64,000 nt of DNA, taken from the NCBI RefSeq assembly GCF_018224615.1, contig NZ_JAGTUK010000002.1, forward strand, positions 186,001-250,000, given 5' to 3'. Below, in pieces: positions 8,227 to 19,800 of this stretch. The translations under genes and the position numbers were made by a program. The notes below the pieces were generated by a model that saw nothing but the letters and a program-made list of their open reading frames with translations, was not told where the DNA came from and made no database searches. The DNA is from Microbacterium paraoxydans. GTDB lineage: Bacteria; Actinomycetota; Actinomycetes; Actinomycetales; Microbacteriaceae. The stretch's first letter is position 1. Every line of letters starts with the position of its first letter.

Positions 8227-9198
8227 ATGAAGACGGTCGCCTGTGTCGTGCAGGACGGGTTCGCCCCCTTCGAGTTCGGTGTGGCGTGCGAGGCGTTCGG
8301 CCTCGACCGCTCCGACGACGGCGTGCCGAACTTCGACTTCCGCATCGTCGCGCCCGACCCGGGAGTGGTGCACTCCAAGCTCGGCTTCTCGATCAACGTC
8401 GAGCACGACCTGAGCTTCGCCTACGAGGCCGACCTCGTGGTGTTCTGCCCCGTCCCTCGCCAGTACTGGGGCCGTATCGACGCGCGGCTGCTCGACCTCG
8501 CCCGCGCCGCGGTCGAGCGCGGGGCGTGGGTCATGAGCGTGTGCAGCGGATCGTTCATCCTCGCCGCGGCCGGAGTGCTCGACGGCCGCCGGGCCACGAC
8601 GCACTGGATGTATGCGCACACCATGGCCGAGATGTACCCGCAGATAGACATCGACCCCGACGTGCTGTTCGTGCAGGACGACCGCATCATCACCAGCGCC
8701 GGCACCGCCGCGGGCATCGACGCGTGCCTCCACCTGCTGCGCCACGAACTCGGCGCCGAGATCACCAACCGCATCGCGCGCCGCATGGTCGTGCCCCCGC
8801 AGCGCGACGGCGGCCAGGCGCAGTTCATCGACCGCCCCATCCCGGTCGCCCCCTCCGACTCCCTGGCCGCGGTGGCCGACTGGGCCGTGGAGAACCTGCG
8901 CGAAGAACTCAGCGTCGACCACCTGGCCGGGCGGGCGCTCATGTCGCCCCGCACCTTCGCGCGACGGTTCAAGGCCGAGTACGGCGCGACGCCCGCGGCG
9001 TGGCTCGCCCGGCAGCGCATCATCCACGCGCAGCGCCTGCTGGAGCGCACCGACCTGCCGCTCGAGCACATCGCGGGCGAATGCGGCTTCGGCTCCGCGG
9101 CCGTGCTGCGGCAGAACTTCGCCAGGGTGCTCGGGCTGACCCCCACGGCCTATCGTGCGCGGTTCTCCTGCGCCGACGACGCGGTGCCGGCCGCGTGA
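8227..9198 (+). CDS. GlxA-family transcriptional regulator (DJ-1/PfpI plus AraC helix-turn-helix)
   Basis: A 323-residue two-domain regulator. Residues about 1-165 are a DJ-1/PfpI-like amidotransferase-fold sensor with the nucleophile-elbow sequence SVCSGSF and the following GVLDGRRATTHW. Residues about 220-320 hold two AraC helix-turn-helix units, including SPRTFARRFKAEYGATPAAWL and the FGSAAVLRQNF recognition part. ATG 8227 is preferred for its GGGAGAG ribosome-binding site. Family members often sense small metabolites and activate catabolic genes; the ligand here is unknown. Phased repeats just upstream are its likely binding sites. Confidence 0.9.
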   Translation: MKTVACVVQDGFAPFEFGVACEAFGLDRSDDGVPNFDFRIVAPDPGVVHSKLGFSINVEHDLSFAYEADLVVFCPVPRQYWGRIDARLLDLARAAVERGAWVMSVCSGSFILAAAGVLDGRRATTHWMYAHTMAEMYPQIDIDPDVLFVQDDRIITSAGTAAGIDACLHLLRHELGAEITNRIARRMVVPPQRDGGQAQFIDRPIPVAPSDSLAAVADWAVENLREELSVDHLAGRALMSPRTFARRFKAEYGATPAAWLARQRIIHAQRLLERTDLPLEHIAGECGFGSAAVLRQNFARVLGLTPTAYRARFSCADDAVPAA

Positions 9199-9210
9199 GC
9201 CGGTCCGGGC

Positions 9211-9909
9211 TCAGGCGGTCCAGTGGGCGGGGGACGGCAGCGTCACGTCGCGCACCTCGACACCCGCGGGGGTGACCGCGGCCACGGCGTACAGCAGCGA
9301 CTGCGTGGGGTAGCCGTGCGGACGGTTGTCGCGGATGATCGCGCGGTCGTCCTCGGGCGGCAGTTCCGCGGAGGCGCCGAGCAGCGCCGTCCACTCCGCG
9401 ACCCAGTCGGCACTCGCCGCGGCGGGCCCCAGGGCGCGGAACTCGGGCAGCCACGCGGTGATGCGCGGGGTCTCCTCGTCGTCGAGGTCGTCGTGCGCGA
9501 TCATGTGCGTGCCGGGCGTCACGGGGGTCTCGCGCAGCGTCGCGCCGTCCCACGACACGACCCGCGCCCCGTCCGGCCCCACCTCGAGCAGGTTGAAGCC
9601 GTGCATGCGGGGAAGGCCCTGCGGCGAACGGCCCGACACCGACTCCAGCGGCAGCGATCCGCGCGACTCCGCGGTGCCGGGGAGGTCGTGCACGTCGGCA
9701 CGGTTGAGCAGCACGGCGAGTCGCCGCTCGTGCGGGTTCACCGCCAGCCAGGCACCGCCCGCGCGGCGGTCGCGGATGCCGATCACCCCCGGATACTGCT
9801 CCGGCCACCACGGGCCGAGCGCGTCCCACTCGCGGTGGGGATCCTCGTCGCGCACGGCCAGCAGCCGCGCCGAACCGGCAGTCTCGACATCGATCACGAC
9901 CGTGCACAC
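9211..9909 (-). CDS. NRDE/TANGO2-family protein
   Basis: A 232-residue TANGO2-like (NRDE) protein. The GTG start at 9909 is decisive: it puts cysteine at position 2 (MCTVVIDVE), the conserved N-terminus of the family, and a TAGACT -10 box sits seven bases upstream. The NRDE-like block reads AVRDEDPHREWDALGPWW near residues 19-36, followed by AVNPHERRLAVLLNRAD. The family is linked to haem or lipid handling in other organisms, but its bacterial role is not settled. It is divergent from coaBC. Confidence 0.85.
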   Translation of the reverse strand: MCTVVIDVETAGSARLLAVRDEDPHREWDALGPWWPEQYPGVIGIRDRRAGGAWLAVNPHERRLAVLLNRADVHDLPGTAESRGSLPLESVSGRSPQGLPRMHGFNLLEVGPDGARVVSWDGATLRETPVTPGTHMIAHDDLDDEETPRITAWLPEFRALGPAAASADWVAEWTALLGASAELPPEDDRAIIRDNRPHGYPTQSLLYAVAAVTPAGVEVRDVTLPSPAHWTA

Positions 9910-9916
9910 CCTCCCG

Positions 9917-9922
9917 AGTCTA
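9917..9922 (-). promoter_or_regulatory. -10 box, leaderless type (NRDE protein)
   Basis: TAGACT on the minus strand, seven bases before GTG 9909. A GGAGG in the spacer could also serve as a ribosome-binding site if transcription began earlier. Confidence 0.55.
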
Positions 9923-9966
9923 GGTCGCGGCCACAGCACACCGGCCCGGCGGCCCCGTGCCTGCGG

Positions 9967-9972
9967 CAGAAT
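9967..9972 (+). promoter_or_regulatory. -10 box, leaderless type (coaBC)
   Basis: CAGAAT, six bases before GTG 9979. The first base departs from TANNNT; no Shine-Dalgarno sequence precedes the start. Confidence 0.45.
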
Positions 9973-9978
9973 CGAGAC

Positions 9979-11178
9979 GTGAACATCGTGGTCGGGGTCA
10001 CGGGCGGTATCGCCGCCTACAAGACGGTGCACCTGGTGCGCCTGCTCACGAAGGCGGGTCACGACGTGACGGTGGTGCCCACCGAGGATGCGCTGCGGTT
10101 CGTGGGCCTGCCGACGTGGGAGGCGATCAGCCGGCACCCGGTCACCACGAGCGTGCACGACGACGTGGCGAAGGTGCGCCACGTCGCGCTCGGCCAGGCC
10201 GCGGAGCTCGTGGTGGTGGCCCCCGCGACCGCCAACACGCTCGCGAAGATGGCCGCCGGGCTGGCCGACGACCTGCTGGGCACCACGCTGCTCGCGACCG
10301 AGGCGCCGGTGCTGGTGGCCCCCGCGATGCACGCGGAGATGTGGCGGCACCCGGCGACGCAGGCGAACATCGCCACGCTGCGCGACCGCGGCGTGCACGT
10401 GGTGGGGCCGGCCGACGGCGAGCTCGCGGGCGGCGACAGCGGCCCCGGACGGATGTCGGAGCCCGAGGAGGTGTTCGCGGCCGCGCAGGCGCTGCTGAGC
10501 CCGGGCGACCTCGACGGCGTGCGGGTCGTGGTGTCGGCGGGCGGCACGCGGGAGCCCATCGATCCGGTGCGCTTCCTCGGCAACCGCTCCAGTGGGCGGC
10601 AGGGGGTCGCGCTGGCCGCCGAGGCCGCAGCGCGCGGGGCCGAGGTGACCCTGGTGGCCGCGAACGTGTCGCACGACGTGCGCGAGGGCGCGCGGCATCC
10701 GGGCGTGCGCGTGGTCGAGGTGGGCACCGCGGCGGAGCTGGCCGCCGCGATGCACGAGGCTGCGGCGGAGGCGGATGTCGTGGTGATGGCGGCGGCGGTG
10801 GCCGACTACCGCCCCGTCGAGGTGTCGGCACGCAAGCTCACGAAGGAGGGCGGGGGCGTGCCGCCGATCGAGCTCGTGGAGAACGAGGACATCGTCGCGG
10901 GGCTCGCCGCCGGGCGGCGCGCGGGGCAGCTCGTGGTCGCGTTCGCCGCCGAGACGCCCGAGGACGAGGCGGAGATGCTCGCCCGCGCACGCGCGAAGCA
11001 GGAGCGCAAGGGGGTCGACCTCCTGGTGGTGAACGAGGTGGGCTGGGACCGCGGCTTCGAGCGTGCGGAGAACGCCGTGCACGTGCTGGGTCGCGGTGGT
11101 GTCGTGGCCGCGAGCGCGGCGGGGTCGAAGCGTCAGGTCGCCGCGGCCGTGTGGGATGCCATCGTCCGGGAGAGGTGA
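9979..11178 (+). CDS. coaBC: Bifunctional phosphopantothenoylcysteine decarboxylase / phosphopantothenate-cysteine ligase
   Basis: A 399-residue CoaBC of normal length; it joins cysteine to 4'-phosphopantothenate and decarboxylates the product in coenzyme A synthesis. The N-terminal flavoprotein CoaC domain (about 1-180) has GVTGGIAAYKTVHL and the family block PAMHAEMW, a variant of PXMNXXMW with His for Asn. The CoaB domain begins near residue 180 and has SAGGTREPIDPVRFLGNRSSG and AAAVADYRP. The GTG at 9979 is used because the flavodoxin-like strand VNIVVGVTGG must begin there and a -10 box lies immediately upstream. Confidence 0.96.
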   Translation: MNIVVGVTGGIAAYKTVHLVRLLTKAGHDVTVVPTEDALRFVGLPTWEAISRHPVTTSVHDDVAKVRHVALGQAAELVVVAPATANTLAKMAAGLADDLLGTTLLATEAPVLVAPAMHAEMWRHPATQANIATLRDRGVHVVGPADGELAGGDSGPGRMSEPEEVFAAAQALLSPGDLDGVRVVVSAGGTREPIDPVRFLGNRSSGRQGVALAAEAAARGAEVTLVAANVSHDVREGARHPGVRVVEVGTAAELAAAMHEAAAEADVVVMAAAVADYRPVEVSARKLTKEGGGVPPIELVENEDIVAGLAAGRRAGQLVVAFAAETPEDEAEMLARARAKQERKGVDLLVVNEVGWDRGFERAENAVHVLGRGGVVAASAAGSKRQVAAAVWDAIVRER

Positions 11179-11213
11179 CGACGGGCTGGAGGCGCGACCC
11201 CCGGAATGGTAAA

Positions 11214-11234
11214 CTTGAGTCAACAAGGCTCAAC
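11214..11234. promoter_or_regulatory. HAIR-type inverted repeat (candidate HspR operator)
   Basis: CTTGAGT, seven bases, GCTCAAC. The actinobacterial HspR consensus HAIR element is CTTGAGT-N7-ACTCAAG, matched here at 12 of 14 arm positions. A TAAACT -10 candidate at 11210-11215 overlaps the left arm, so binding would block the clpB promoter. The rest of the leader to 11298 ends in a strong AGGAGGAGC ribosome-binding site. Confidence 0.8.
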
Positions 11235-11298
11235 TTTTAATCCCGCCCCGGACCTCGGCGGCGGGAGCGACCAGAAGGAGTACCTCCAGGAGGAGCGC

Positions 11299-13515
<2,217 letters not shown>

Positions 13516-13547
13516 GTCGGGCGGCTCCGGCCGCGGCACGGTACAGA

Positions 13548-13580
13548 GAAGGCCCGGGAGGCAGTGCCTCCCGGGCCTTC
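13548..13580. terminator. Bidirectional terminator hairpin between clpB and nitroreductase
   Basis: A near-perfect inverted repeat with arms GAAGGCCCGGGAGGC and GCCTCCCGGGCCTTC around a three-base loop, lying between two convergent genes. The A/T ends of the arms can serve both strands. Confidence 0.85.
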
Positions 13581-13594
13581 CTGGTGCGTGCGTG

Positions 13595-14182
13595 TCAGGC
13601 GCTCAGGATGACGGTCTCGTCGATGGGGCGACGAACGCGCGGCGCGACCTCGCGCTCCTGCAGCGGCTCCGGCAGGGCGGCGATGTCGCCCAGCTCACCG
13701 AGCGCGATGACGGTGGTGGGGGTGAAGCGGGGCTCCAGGTCGGCGAACTCGCGCACGACCTCGGGGTCGAAGCCGCTCATCTGGTGCACGACCAGGCCGT
13801 CGTGGTGGGCCTGCACCGAGAGGTGCGCGACGGCCTGACCGAGGTCGTACAGCGCGTGGGTGAGGGGCGTGCCGTCGGCGGTCTCGGTCTCGGCGATCGC
13901 GACGATCAGCGCGGCCGCGTTGCCGGCCCACGCCTGGTTGAAGCCCATGAGCGCGTCGACGATCTGCGCGTGGAGGGCGGTGCCGCGGCGGGCGACGAGG
14001 AAGCGCCAGGGCTGGGTGTTGTTCGCGGAGGGGCTCCAGCGCGCCGCCTCCAGGGCGGTGGCGAGCTTGGCCTCGTCGATCGCGTGCTGTGCGTCGTAGG
14101 CGCGGGGGCTCCACCGGCCGGCGAGGACGTCGAGGACGGGGTGCTCGGTGGGCGCGGTGCGGTCGATGACGGGAGTGCTCAC
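13595..14182 (-). CDS. Nitroreductase-family FMN oxidoreductase
   Basis: A 195-residue nitroreductase-fold protein, expected to bind FMN as a dimer and reduce nitro or other acceptors with NAD(P)H. Visible family blocks are RWSPRAYD near residue 23, ARWSPSANNTQPWRFLV near 48-65 and the C-terminal TPTTVIALGELGD. GTG 14182 is chosen because GAAAGG lies eight bases upstream and the family starts here; longer reading extends into non-conserved sequence. Substrate unknown. Confidence 0.88.
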   Translation of the reverse strand: MSTPVIDRTAPTEHPVLDVLAGRWSPRAYDAQHAIDEAKLATALEAARWSPSANNTQPWRFLVARRGTALHAQIVDALMGFNQAWAGNAAALIVAIAETETADGTPLTHALYDLGQAVAHLSVQAHHDGLVVHQMSGFDPEVVREFADLEPRFTPTTVIALGELGDIAALPEPLQEREVAPRVRRPIDETVILSA

Positions 14183-14246
14183 GGATGTGCCTTTCGGACG
14201 GTGGGATGGATCGGACTCCGTCGTCCGGCTACCCTCCCCCCAACCC

Positions 14247-14262
14247 ATACATGCGCATGCAT
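14247..14262. promoter_or_regulatory. Near-palindrome upstream of the nitroreductase gene
   Basis: ATACATGCGCATGCAT has one mismatch between its 8-base arms. It lies in the gap between the nitroreductase start and the end of the upstream glycosyltransferase and is AT-richer than its surroundings. It could be an operator; no regulator gene is adjacent. Confidence 0.3.
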
Positions 14263-14273
14263 ATTCCCGGGTG

Positions 14274-15761
14274 TCAGCGTCCGATCGCCCAGCGCAGCCG
14301 ACGGCGCACCGCGCCCGCCCGGCGCCGCAGCCGCACACCGCGTGGCTGCTCGCGCGCGGCCTCCAGCAGCTTGGCGTCGTACGCCGCCCGCAGCTCGTGC
14401 GCCCACCGCCGCGTCACGGCGCGGTCGGAGAACGACGCGGCCTTCGCCCTGGCCTTGCGCCGCATGGCCTCCAGGCGTGCGGGCGGCAGCGCGGCCAGCT
14501 CCACGATGCGCCGCGCCATCCCCTCCACGTCGCCCTCCGGCAGGAGGAAACCGTCGACGCCGTCGTGGATCATGTCGGCCGGACCGTAGCGGATGTCGTA
14601 GGCGAGCGGGATGCAGCCGGCCGCCATGCTCTCCACCAGCACGAGCGGCAGGCCCTCCGAGGTCGAGGTGAGCAGGCTGAACCCGGCGGTCGCGAACTCC
14701 TCCCGCGCGCGCGGGTCGAATCCGCGCAGCCGGATCCACCCCTCGGCATCGCGCCGGCGGATGCGCTCGGCGAGCTTCGACGCGTCCGGCCCCTCGCCGA
14801 TCAGGTCGGCCTCGATCCGGGGGTCGGCCCGGTGGGCGAGGGCGAGCGCGTCGACCGCGTGACCGAGGCGCTTGCGCTTGTCGAGCGACGCGACCACCAC
14901 GCCGCGGGTGGCCGAGCGGGCGGCGGACACCGCGGGCGGCAGCGCCACCTCGTTCGGGATGGTGCGGATGCGGGCCTCGACGCCCAGGGCGGTCAGATCC
15001 TCCTCGAGGTCGCTGCGCTGCCGCTGCGTGAGCACCACGATCTCGTCGAAGTCGCCCGCGCGCCGCAGCACCGAGGCGCGGGACTCGCGGAGCGTGCGCG
15101 GGCGTCCGGCCAGCCGGTGCGAGGCGTGCACGATGTGCACCGTGGTCACGTGGTCGCGGCGGTACCCGGCGACCGGCCGCGCGGCGGTCTTCGAATCCAC
15201 GAGCAGGAAGCTCGTGCGCCCGGCCGTGAGCCGGTCGAACCACCAGCGGTAGAGCCCCCACGTGCTGCGCCACGAGCGCAGCGGCGTGCCGTCGACGCCG
15301 TAGACGACCACGCGTCGCTCGGCCCCTTCCCGCTCGGTCGCGAGGAGCGAGCCGTCGCGACGGAACCGGTCCACCGCGAGGAGACCCTCCTCGTCGCGGC
15401 GCGAGCGGCTGAGCACCACTCCGTCGTGCTCGCGCACGGCGTCGCCCGCTTCGGGGACCAGCAGCGGCGGCAGCGCGGGGATGACGCCGCGTGGCGCCGG
15501 TGCGGTGGCGCGCAGCTCGTCCCACAGATTGCGGATGCGCAGGCCGTCGATCAACTCGCCCTTGGCGCGCAGGCGCTCCGAGAGCTCGGGGTAGTCCGGC
15601 CCGTCGTCGAGCGTGAGCAGGTCGACGTCGACGCCGCCGATCCGACGGAACGAGCGGGACCGGCGCAGCATCGCGCTCGTCATCCCGCCGAACTGCTCCG
15701 TGATGCCCCAGGTGAGGGCGAAATGTCGGGCGGCCGGGAGGCGGGGAGGGAAGAGCGACAT
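14274..15761 (-). CDS. Glycosyltransferase family 4, TagE/GtfA-like
   Basis: A 495-residue GT-B glycosyltransferase with a long N-terminal insertion, as in poly(glycerol-phosphate) glucosyltransferases (TagE) and GtfA. Residues about 14-45 start with FALTWGITEQFGGMTSAMLRRS, the acceptor-side glycine loop; a beta-rich insertion spans about 100-160; the donor half has VASLDKRKRLGHAVDAL and EX7E (EGLPLVLVE). It probably glycosylates a wall polymer or protein at the cytoplasmic face; the acceptor is not readable. ATG 15761 lacks a Shine-Dalgarno sequence but has TATCCT seven bases upstream. Confidence 0.87.
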   Translation of the reverse strand: MSLFPPRLPAARHFALTWGITEQFGGMTSAMLRRSRSFRRIGGVDVDLLTLDDGPDYPELSERLRAKGELIDGLRIRNLWDELRATAPAPRGVIPALPPLLVPEAGDAVREHDGVVLSRSRRDEEGLLAVDRFRRDGSLLATEREGAERRVVVYGVDGTPLRSWRSTWGLYRWWFDRLTAGRTSFLLVDSKTAARPVAGYRRDHVTTVHIVHASHRLAGRPRTLRESRASVLRRAGDFDEIVVLTQRQRSDLEEDLTALGVEARIRTIPNEVALPPAVSAARSATRGVVVASLDKRKRLGHAVDALALAHRADPRIEADLIGEGPDASKLAERIRRRDAEGWIRLRGFDPRAREEFATAGFSLLTSTSEGLPLVLVESMAAGCIPLAYDIRYGPADMIHDGVDGFLLPEGDVEGMARRIVELAALPPARLEAMRRKARAKAASFSDRAVTRRWAHELRAAYDAKLLEAAREQPRGVRLRRRAGAVRRRLRWAIGR

Positions 15762-15768
15762 CTTGCCG

Positions 15769-15774
15769 AGGATA
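15769..15774 (-). promoter_or_regulatory. -10 box, leaderless type (TagE-like glycosyltransferase)
   Basis: TATCCT on the minus strand, seven bases before ATG 15761. Confidence 0.6.
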
Positions 15775-15821
15775 GCCCGGGGCTTCCCGCACCGCGTCCT
15801 CCCCGCGGATGACCCGGCAGA

Positions 15822-16730
15822 TCAGTCGAGCAGGTTGTGCGAGGCGGCGTCGGCGAGGGCCGCCCGGACGGCGCGGATCGACGGGGCATCGGCCGACACG
15901 CGTCGCGCGGACGAGAAGATCTCGCGGCGTGGCGCGCGGGGCAGCGGGGAGAGGTCGACGGTGGGGGTGTCGCCCGCCCACACCAGCTCGGGGAGCAGCC
16001 CGACCGCGAGCCCGGCGTGGATCAGGCGGATGTGCGCCGTGAGGTCGGCGAGCTCGTAGCGCACGTCCGGTTCGAACCCCGCGGTGCGACACAGCTGCTC
16101 GGCCCACGCGCGGGACGCGGTGCCGGCGGGCTCCAGCACCCACGGCTCGGTGCTGGTGGCGCGCAGCGCGGTGCCGGGGTCGCTGTGCGCCGTGGACCCG
16201 GGCTGCCGGGCGAGGGCGATCGCGTCGTGTGCCAGCGCCACACGGTCGAGGTCGGCGTGGATCGGGCGGCTGTGCCCGGGGTACTGCTCCGCGAGGATGA
16301 GGTCGTCGTCGCGGCTGGACACCGCGACGAGGCCCGACTCCGGATCGCGCTCGGTCACCTCGACCCGCAGTGCCGGGTGCCGTTCCGCGAGGGCGGCGAG
16401 GGCGCGCGGGAGCAGGGAGTGGGCGGTGGACTGGAACACCGCGAGGCGCACGGTACCGGTCACCTCGGTGAGCGACTCGGCGACCGCGACCCTGGCGTGC
16501 TCGAGCTGGTCGAGGATGCCGATCGCCTCCGACACCAGCACGGTGCCCTGGGGGGTGAGCTGCACGCCGCGGCCCACCCGGCGCAGCAGCGGAACGCCCA
16601 CGTCGCGCTCGAGCGCCGCGAGCTGCTGGGACACCGAGGCCTTGCTGTAGGAGAGGGCGTCGGCGACGGCGGAGAGCGTGCCGCGGCGCGACAGTTCGAC
16701 CAGCATGCGCAGGCGGGTGATGTCGAGCAC
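15822..16730 (-). CDS. LysR-family transcriptional regulator, probable putA regulator
   Basis: A 302-residue LysR-type regulator. Residues about 1-60 are the winged helix-turn-helix (MLDITRLRMLVELSRRGTLSAVADALSYSKASVSQQL), the rest a two-lobed effector-binding domain. GTG 16730 is used because LysR proteins begin at this point and GAGG lies just upstream. It is divergent from putA across 138 bp, the classic arrangement for a regulator and its target, so proline or P5C response is inferred. Confidence 0.9.
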   Translation of the reverse strand: MLDITRLRMLVELSRRGTLSAVADALSYSKASVSQQLAALERDVGVPLLRRVGRGVQLTPQGTVLVSEAIGILDQLEHARVAVAESLTEVTGTVRLAVFQSTAHSLLPRALAALAERHPALRVEVTERDPESGLVAVSSRDDDLILAEQYPGHSRPIHADLDRVALAHDAIALARQPGSTAHSDPGTALRATSTEPWVLEPAGTASRAWAEQLCRTAGFEPDVRYELADLTAHIRLIHAGLAVGLLPELVWAGDTPTVDLSPLPRAPRREIFSSARRVSADAPSIRAVRAALADAASHNLLD

Positions 16731-16801
16731 GGGCGCCTCGCGATCGTTAGGCCAGAGTGAACAGAATCCACTCGAATCGGTTGATAGACGGAGCCTACCG
16801 A

Positions 16802-16825
16802 GCGGCTGGACAATGATCCAGCCGC
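16802..16825. promoter_or_regulatory. Nine-base inverted repeat in the lysR-putA gap
   Basis: Arms GCGGCTGGA and TCCAGCCGC separated by CAATGA form a perfect inverted repeat about 43 bases before the putA start. It may be the LysR binding site, although the exact T-N11-A form is not met, or a hairpin in the putA leader. Confidence 0.5.
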
Positions 16826-16868
16826 ACACGACACCCGGGTGTGCGCTGCCGAGGAAGGTAACCCGCCC

Positions 16869-19800
16869 ATGACCGTCATCGACGACACCACGCCCCGCAC
16901 GGAAGAGGTGGCCGCGCTCGTGCAGCGCTGGCTCGCCGAGAGCGAGACCCACCCGGTCGAGCCCGCCGCCCAGCGCCTCTCCGAAGTGCTCAAGGACCCC
17001 AACGGTCTCGACTTCACGGTCGGCTTCGTCGACGGCGTCATGCGTCCGGAAGACCTCCGCGTCGCCGGCCGCAAGCTCGCCGAGCTCAGCGACATCACCC
17101 CCACCCTGCTGCCCGGCTACCTGCGCGCCGCGATCAAGGCCGGCGGCTTCTGGGCGCCCAAGCTGCCCGGCGTGGTCGTCCCCATCTCCCGTCGCGTGCT
17201 GCGTGCGATGGTGGGCCACCTCGTGCTCGACGCCACCCCGTCGAAGCTCGGCCCGGCGATCGCCAAGCTCCGCAAGAGCGGCAACCGGCTCAACCTCAAT
17301 CTGCTCGGCGAGGCCGTGCTGGGCGAGCGCGAAGCGGGCCGCCGCCTCCAGGGCACCTACGACTTCCTCGCCCGCCCCGACGTCGACTACGTCTCCATCA
17401 AGGTGTCGAGCGTGGTCAGCCAGCTGTCGATGTGGTCGTTCGACGAGGCCGTCGCCGACGTGGTCGAGAAGCTCACGCCGCTGTACCGCCTCGCGGCCGA
17501 GGCCGAGGCCAAGGGCAAGGCCAAGTTCATCAACCTCGACATGGAGGAGTACCGCGACCTCGACCTCACGATCGCGGCGTTCACGAGCATCCTCGACCAG
17601 CCGGGGCTGGAGAACCTCGAGGCCGGCATCGTGCTGCAGGCCTACCTCCCCGATGCGCTCGCGGCCATGCAGCGCCTGCAGGAGTGGGCGGCCGCCCGCC
17701 GCGCGAAGGGCGGTGCGCCGATCAAGGTGCGCGTCGTCAAGGGCGCGAACCTGGCGATGGAGGAGGTCGACGCGAAGGTGCACGGCTGGCCGCTCGCGAC
17801 CTACGGCACCAAGCAGGACTCCGACACCAACTACAAGCGCGTGCTCGACTGGGCCATGACCCCGGAGCGCCTCGACGCCGTGCGCATCGGCGTCGCCGGT
17901 CACAACCTGTTCGACATCGCCTACACCTGGCTGCTCGCGAAGCAGCGCGGCGTGACCGATGCGGTCGAGTACGAGATGCTGCTCGGCATGGCCACCGGGC
18001 AGGCCGAGGCCGTGCGCAAGGACGTCGGCCGCCTGCTGCTGTACACGCCGGTCGTGAACCCGGCCGAGTTCGACGTGGCGATCGCCTACCTCGTGCGCCG
18101 CTTGGAGGAGAACGCGAGCCCGGAGAACTTCATGTCGGCCGTGTTCGAGCTGGCGTCGAACCCCGCGCTGCTCACGCGCGAACGGGAGCGCTTCGAGCGG
18201 TCCCTGGCCGCGCTCGCCGCCGACGCCTCGCTGCCGGAAGACCAGCGCGTGCCCGCACCGCACCGCACGCAGGACCGCACGGCCGAGCGCCCGGCCGGTG
18301 TGACCGAGGGCTTCGCAAACCAGCCCGACAGCGACCCGGCCCTCGCGGCGAACCGCGCCTGGGGCCGCGACATCCTCCGGCGCTCGGTCACCACCACTCT
18401 GGGCCGCGACGCGATCGCCGCCGCCCGCATCGAAACCGAGGCCGAGCTCGACGCCGTGTTCTCCGCCGCGACCGCCGCCGCCGAAAAGTGGGCGGCGCTC
18501 CCGGCCGCCGAGCGCGCCGCCGTGCTGCACCGCGCGGGCGACGAGCTCGCCGCACGCCGTGGTCAGCTCATCGAGATCATGGCGAACGAGGCGGGCAAGA
18601 CCATCGCCGAGGCCGACCCGGAGGTGAGCGAGGCGATCGACTTCGCGCACTACTACGCCGAGCGCGCGAAGGAGCTGGAGGCCGTGTCCGGTGCGGAGTT
18701 CGTGCCGTCGAAGGTCACCGTGGTCACCCCTCCCTGGAACTTCCCCGTCGCGATTCCCGCGGGCGGCGTGCTGGCCGGCCTCGCATCGGGCTCCGGCGTG
18801 ATCATCAAGCCGGCCAAGCTCACGCAGCGCTGCGGTGCCGTCATGGTGGAGGCGCTGTGGGCCGCGGGCGTGCCGCGCGACCTGCTCGCGCTCGTCGACC
18901 TCGGCTCGCGCGACCTCGGCACCCGCCTGGTCGCGAGCCCGCAGGTCGACCGGGTCATCCTCACCGGCGCCTACGAGACCGCGCAGCTGTTCCGTTCGTT
19001 CCGCGCCGACCTGCCGCTGCTCGCCGAGACCAGCGGCAAGAACGCCATCATCGTCACGCCCTCGGCCGACCTCGACCTGGCGGCCGCCGACGTGGCGCGC
19101 AGCGCGTTCGGTCACGCGGGTCAGAAGTGCTCGGCCGCGTCGCTCGCGATCCTCGTCGGCTCGGTCGCCGACTCGAAGCGGTTCGAGCGGCAGCTGGTCG
19201 ACGCCGTGACCTCCATGCGCGTGGGCCTGCCCGACGACCCGGCCACCCAGATGGGCCCGATCATCGAGCCGGCCAACGGCAAGCTGCTCACCGCCCTGAC
19301 CACGCTCGACAAGGGCGAGCGCTGGCTGGTCGAGCCCCGCAAGCTCGACGACGAGGGGAAGCAGTGGACGCCGGGCGTGAAGACGGGCGTGCGCGAGGGC
19401 TCGTACTTCCACCTCACGGAGTTCTTCGGCCCGGTGCTCGGCATCATGCACGCGAAGGACCTCGACGAGGCCATCCGGCTGCAGAACGCGGTCGACTACG
19501 GCCTGACCGCCGGCCTGCACTCGCTCGACTCCGCCGAGGTCGCCACGTGGCTCGACCGCGTCGAGGCGGGCAACCTGTACGTGAACCGCGGCATCACCGG
19601 CGCGATCGTGCAGCGGCAGCCGTTCGGCGGCTGGAAGCGTTCGGCCGTGGGTGCCGGTGCCAAGGCCGGTGGCCCGAACTACCTGTTCGGCCTGGGTGAG
19701 TGGCGTCCGGCCGAGCTTCCCGCCGCCGCAACCGGTGCCGCCGTGACACCCGCCGTGACCGCGCTGATCGACGCGGCCGCCGCCGACCTCGACCCCGCCG

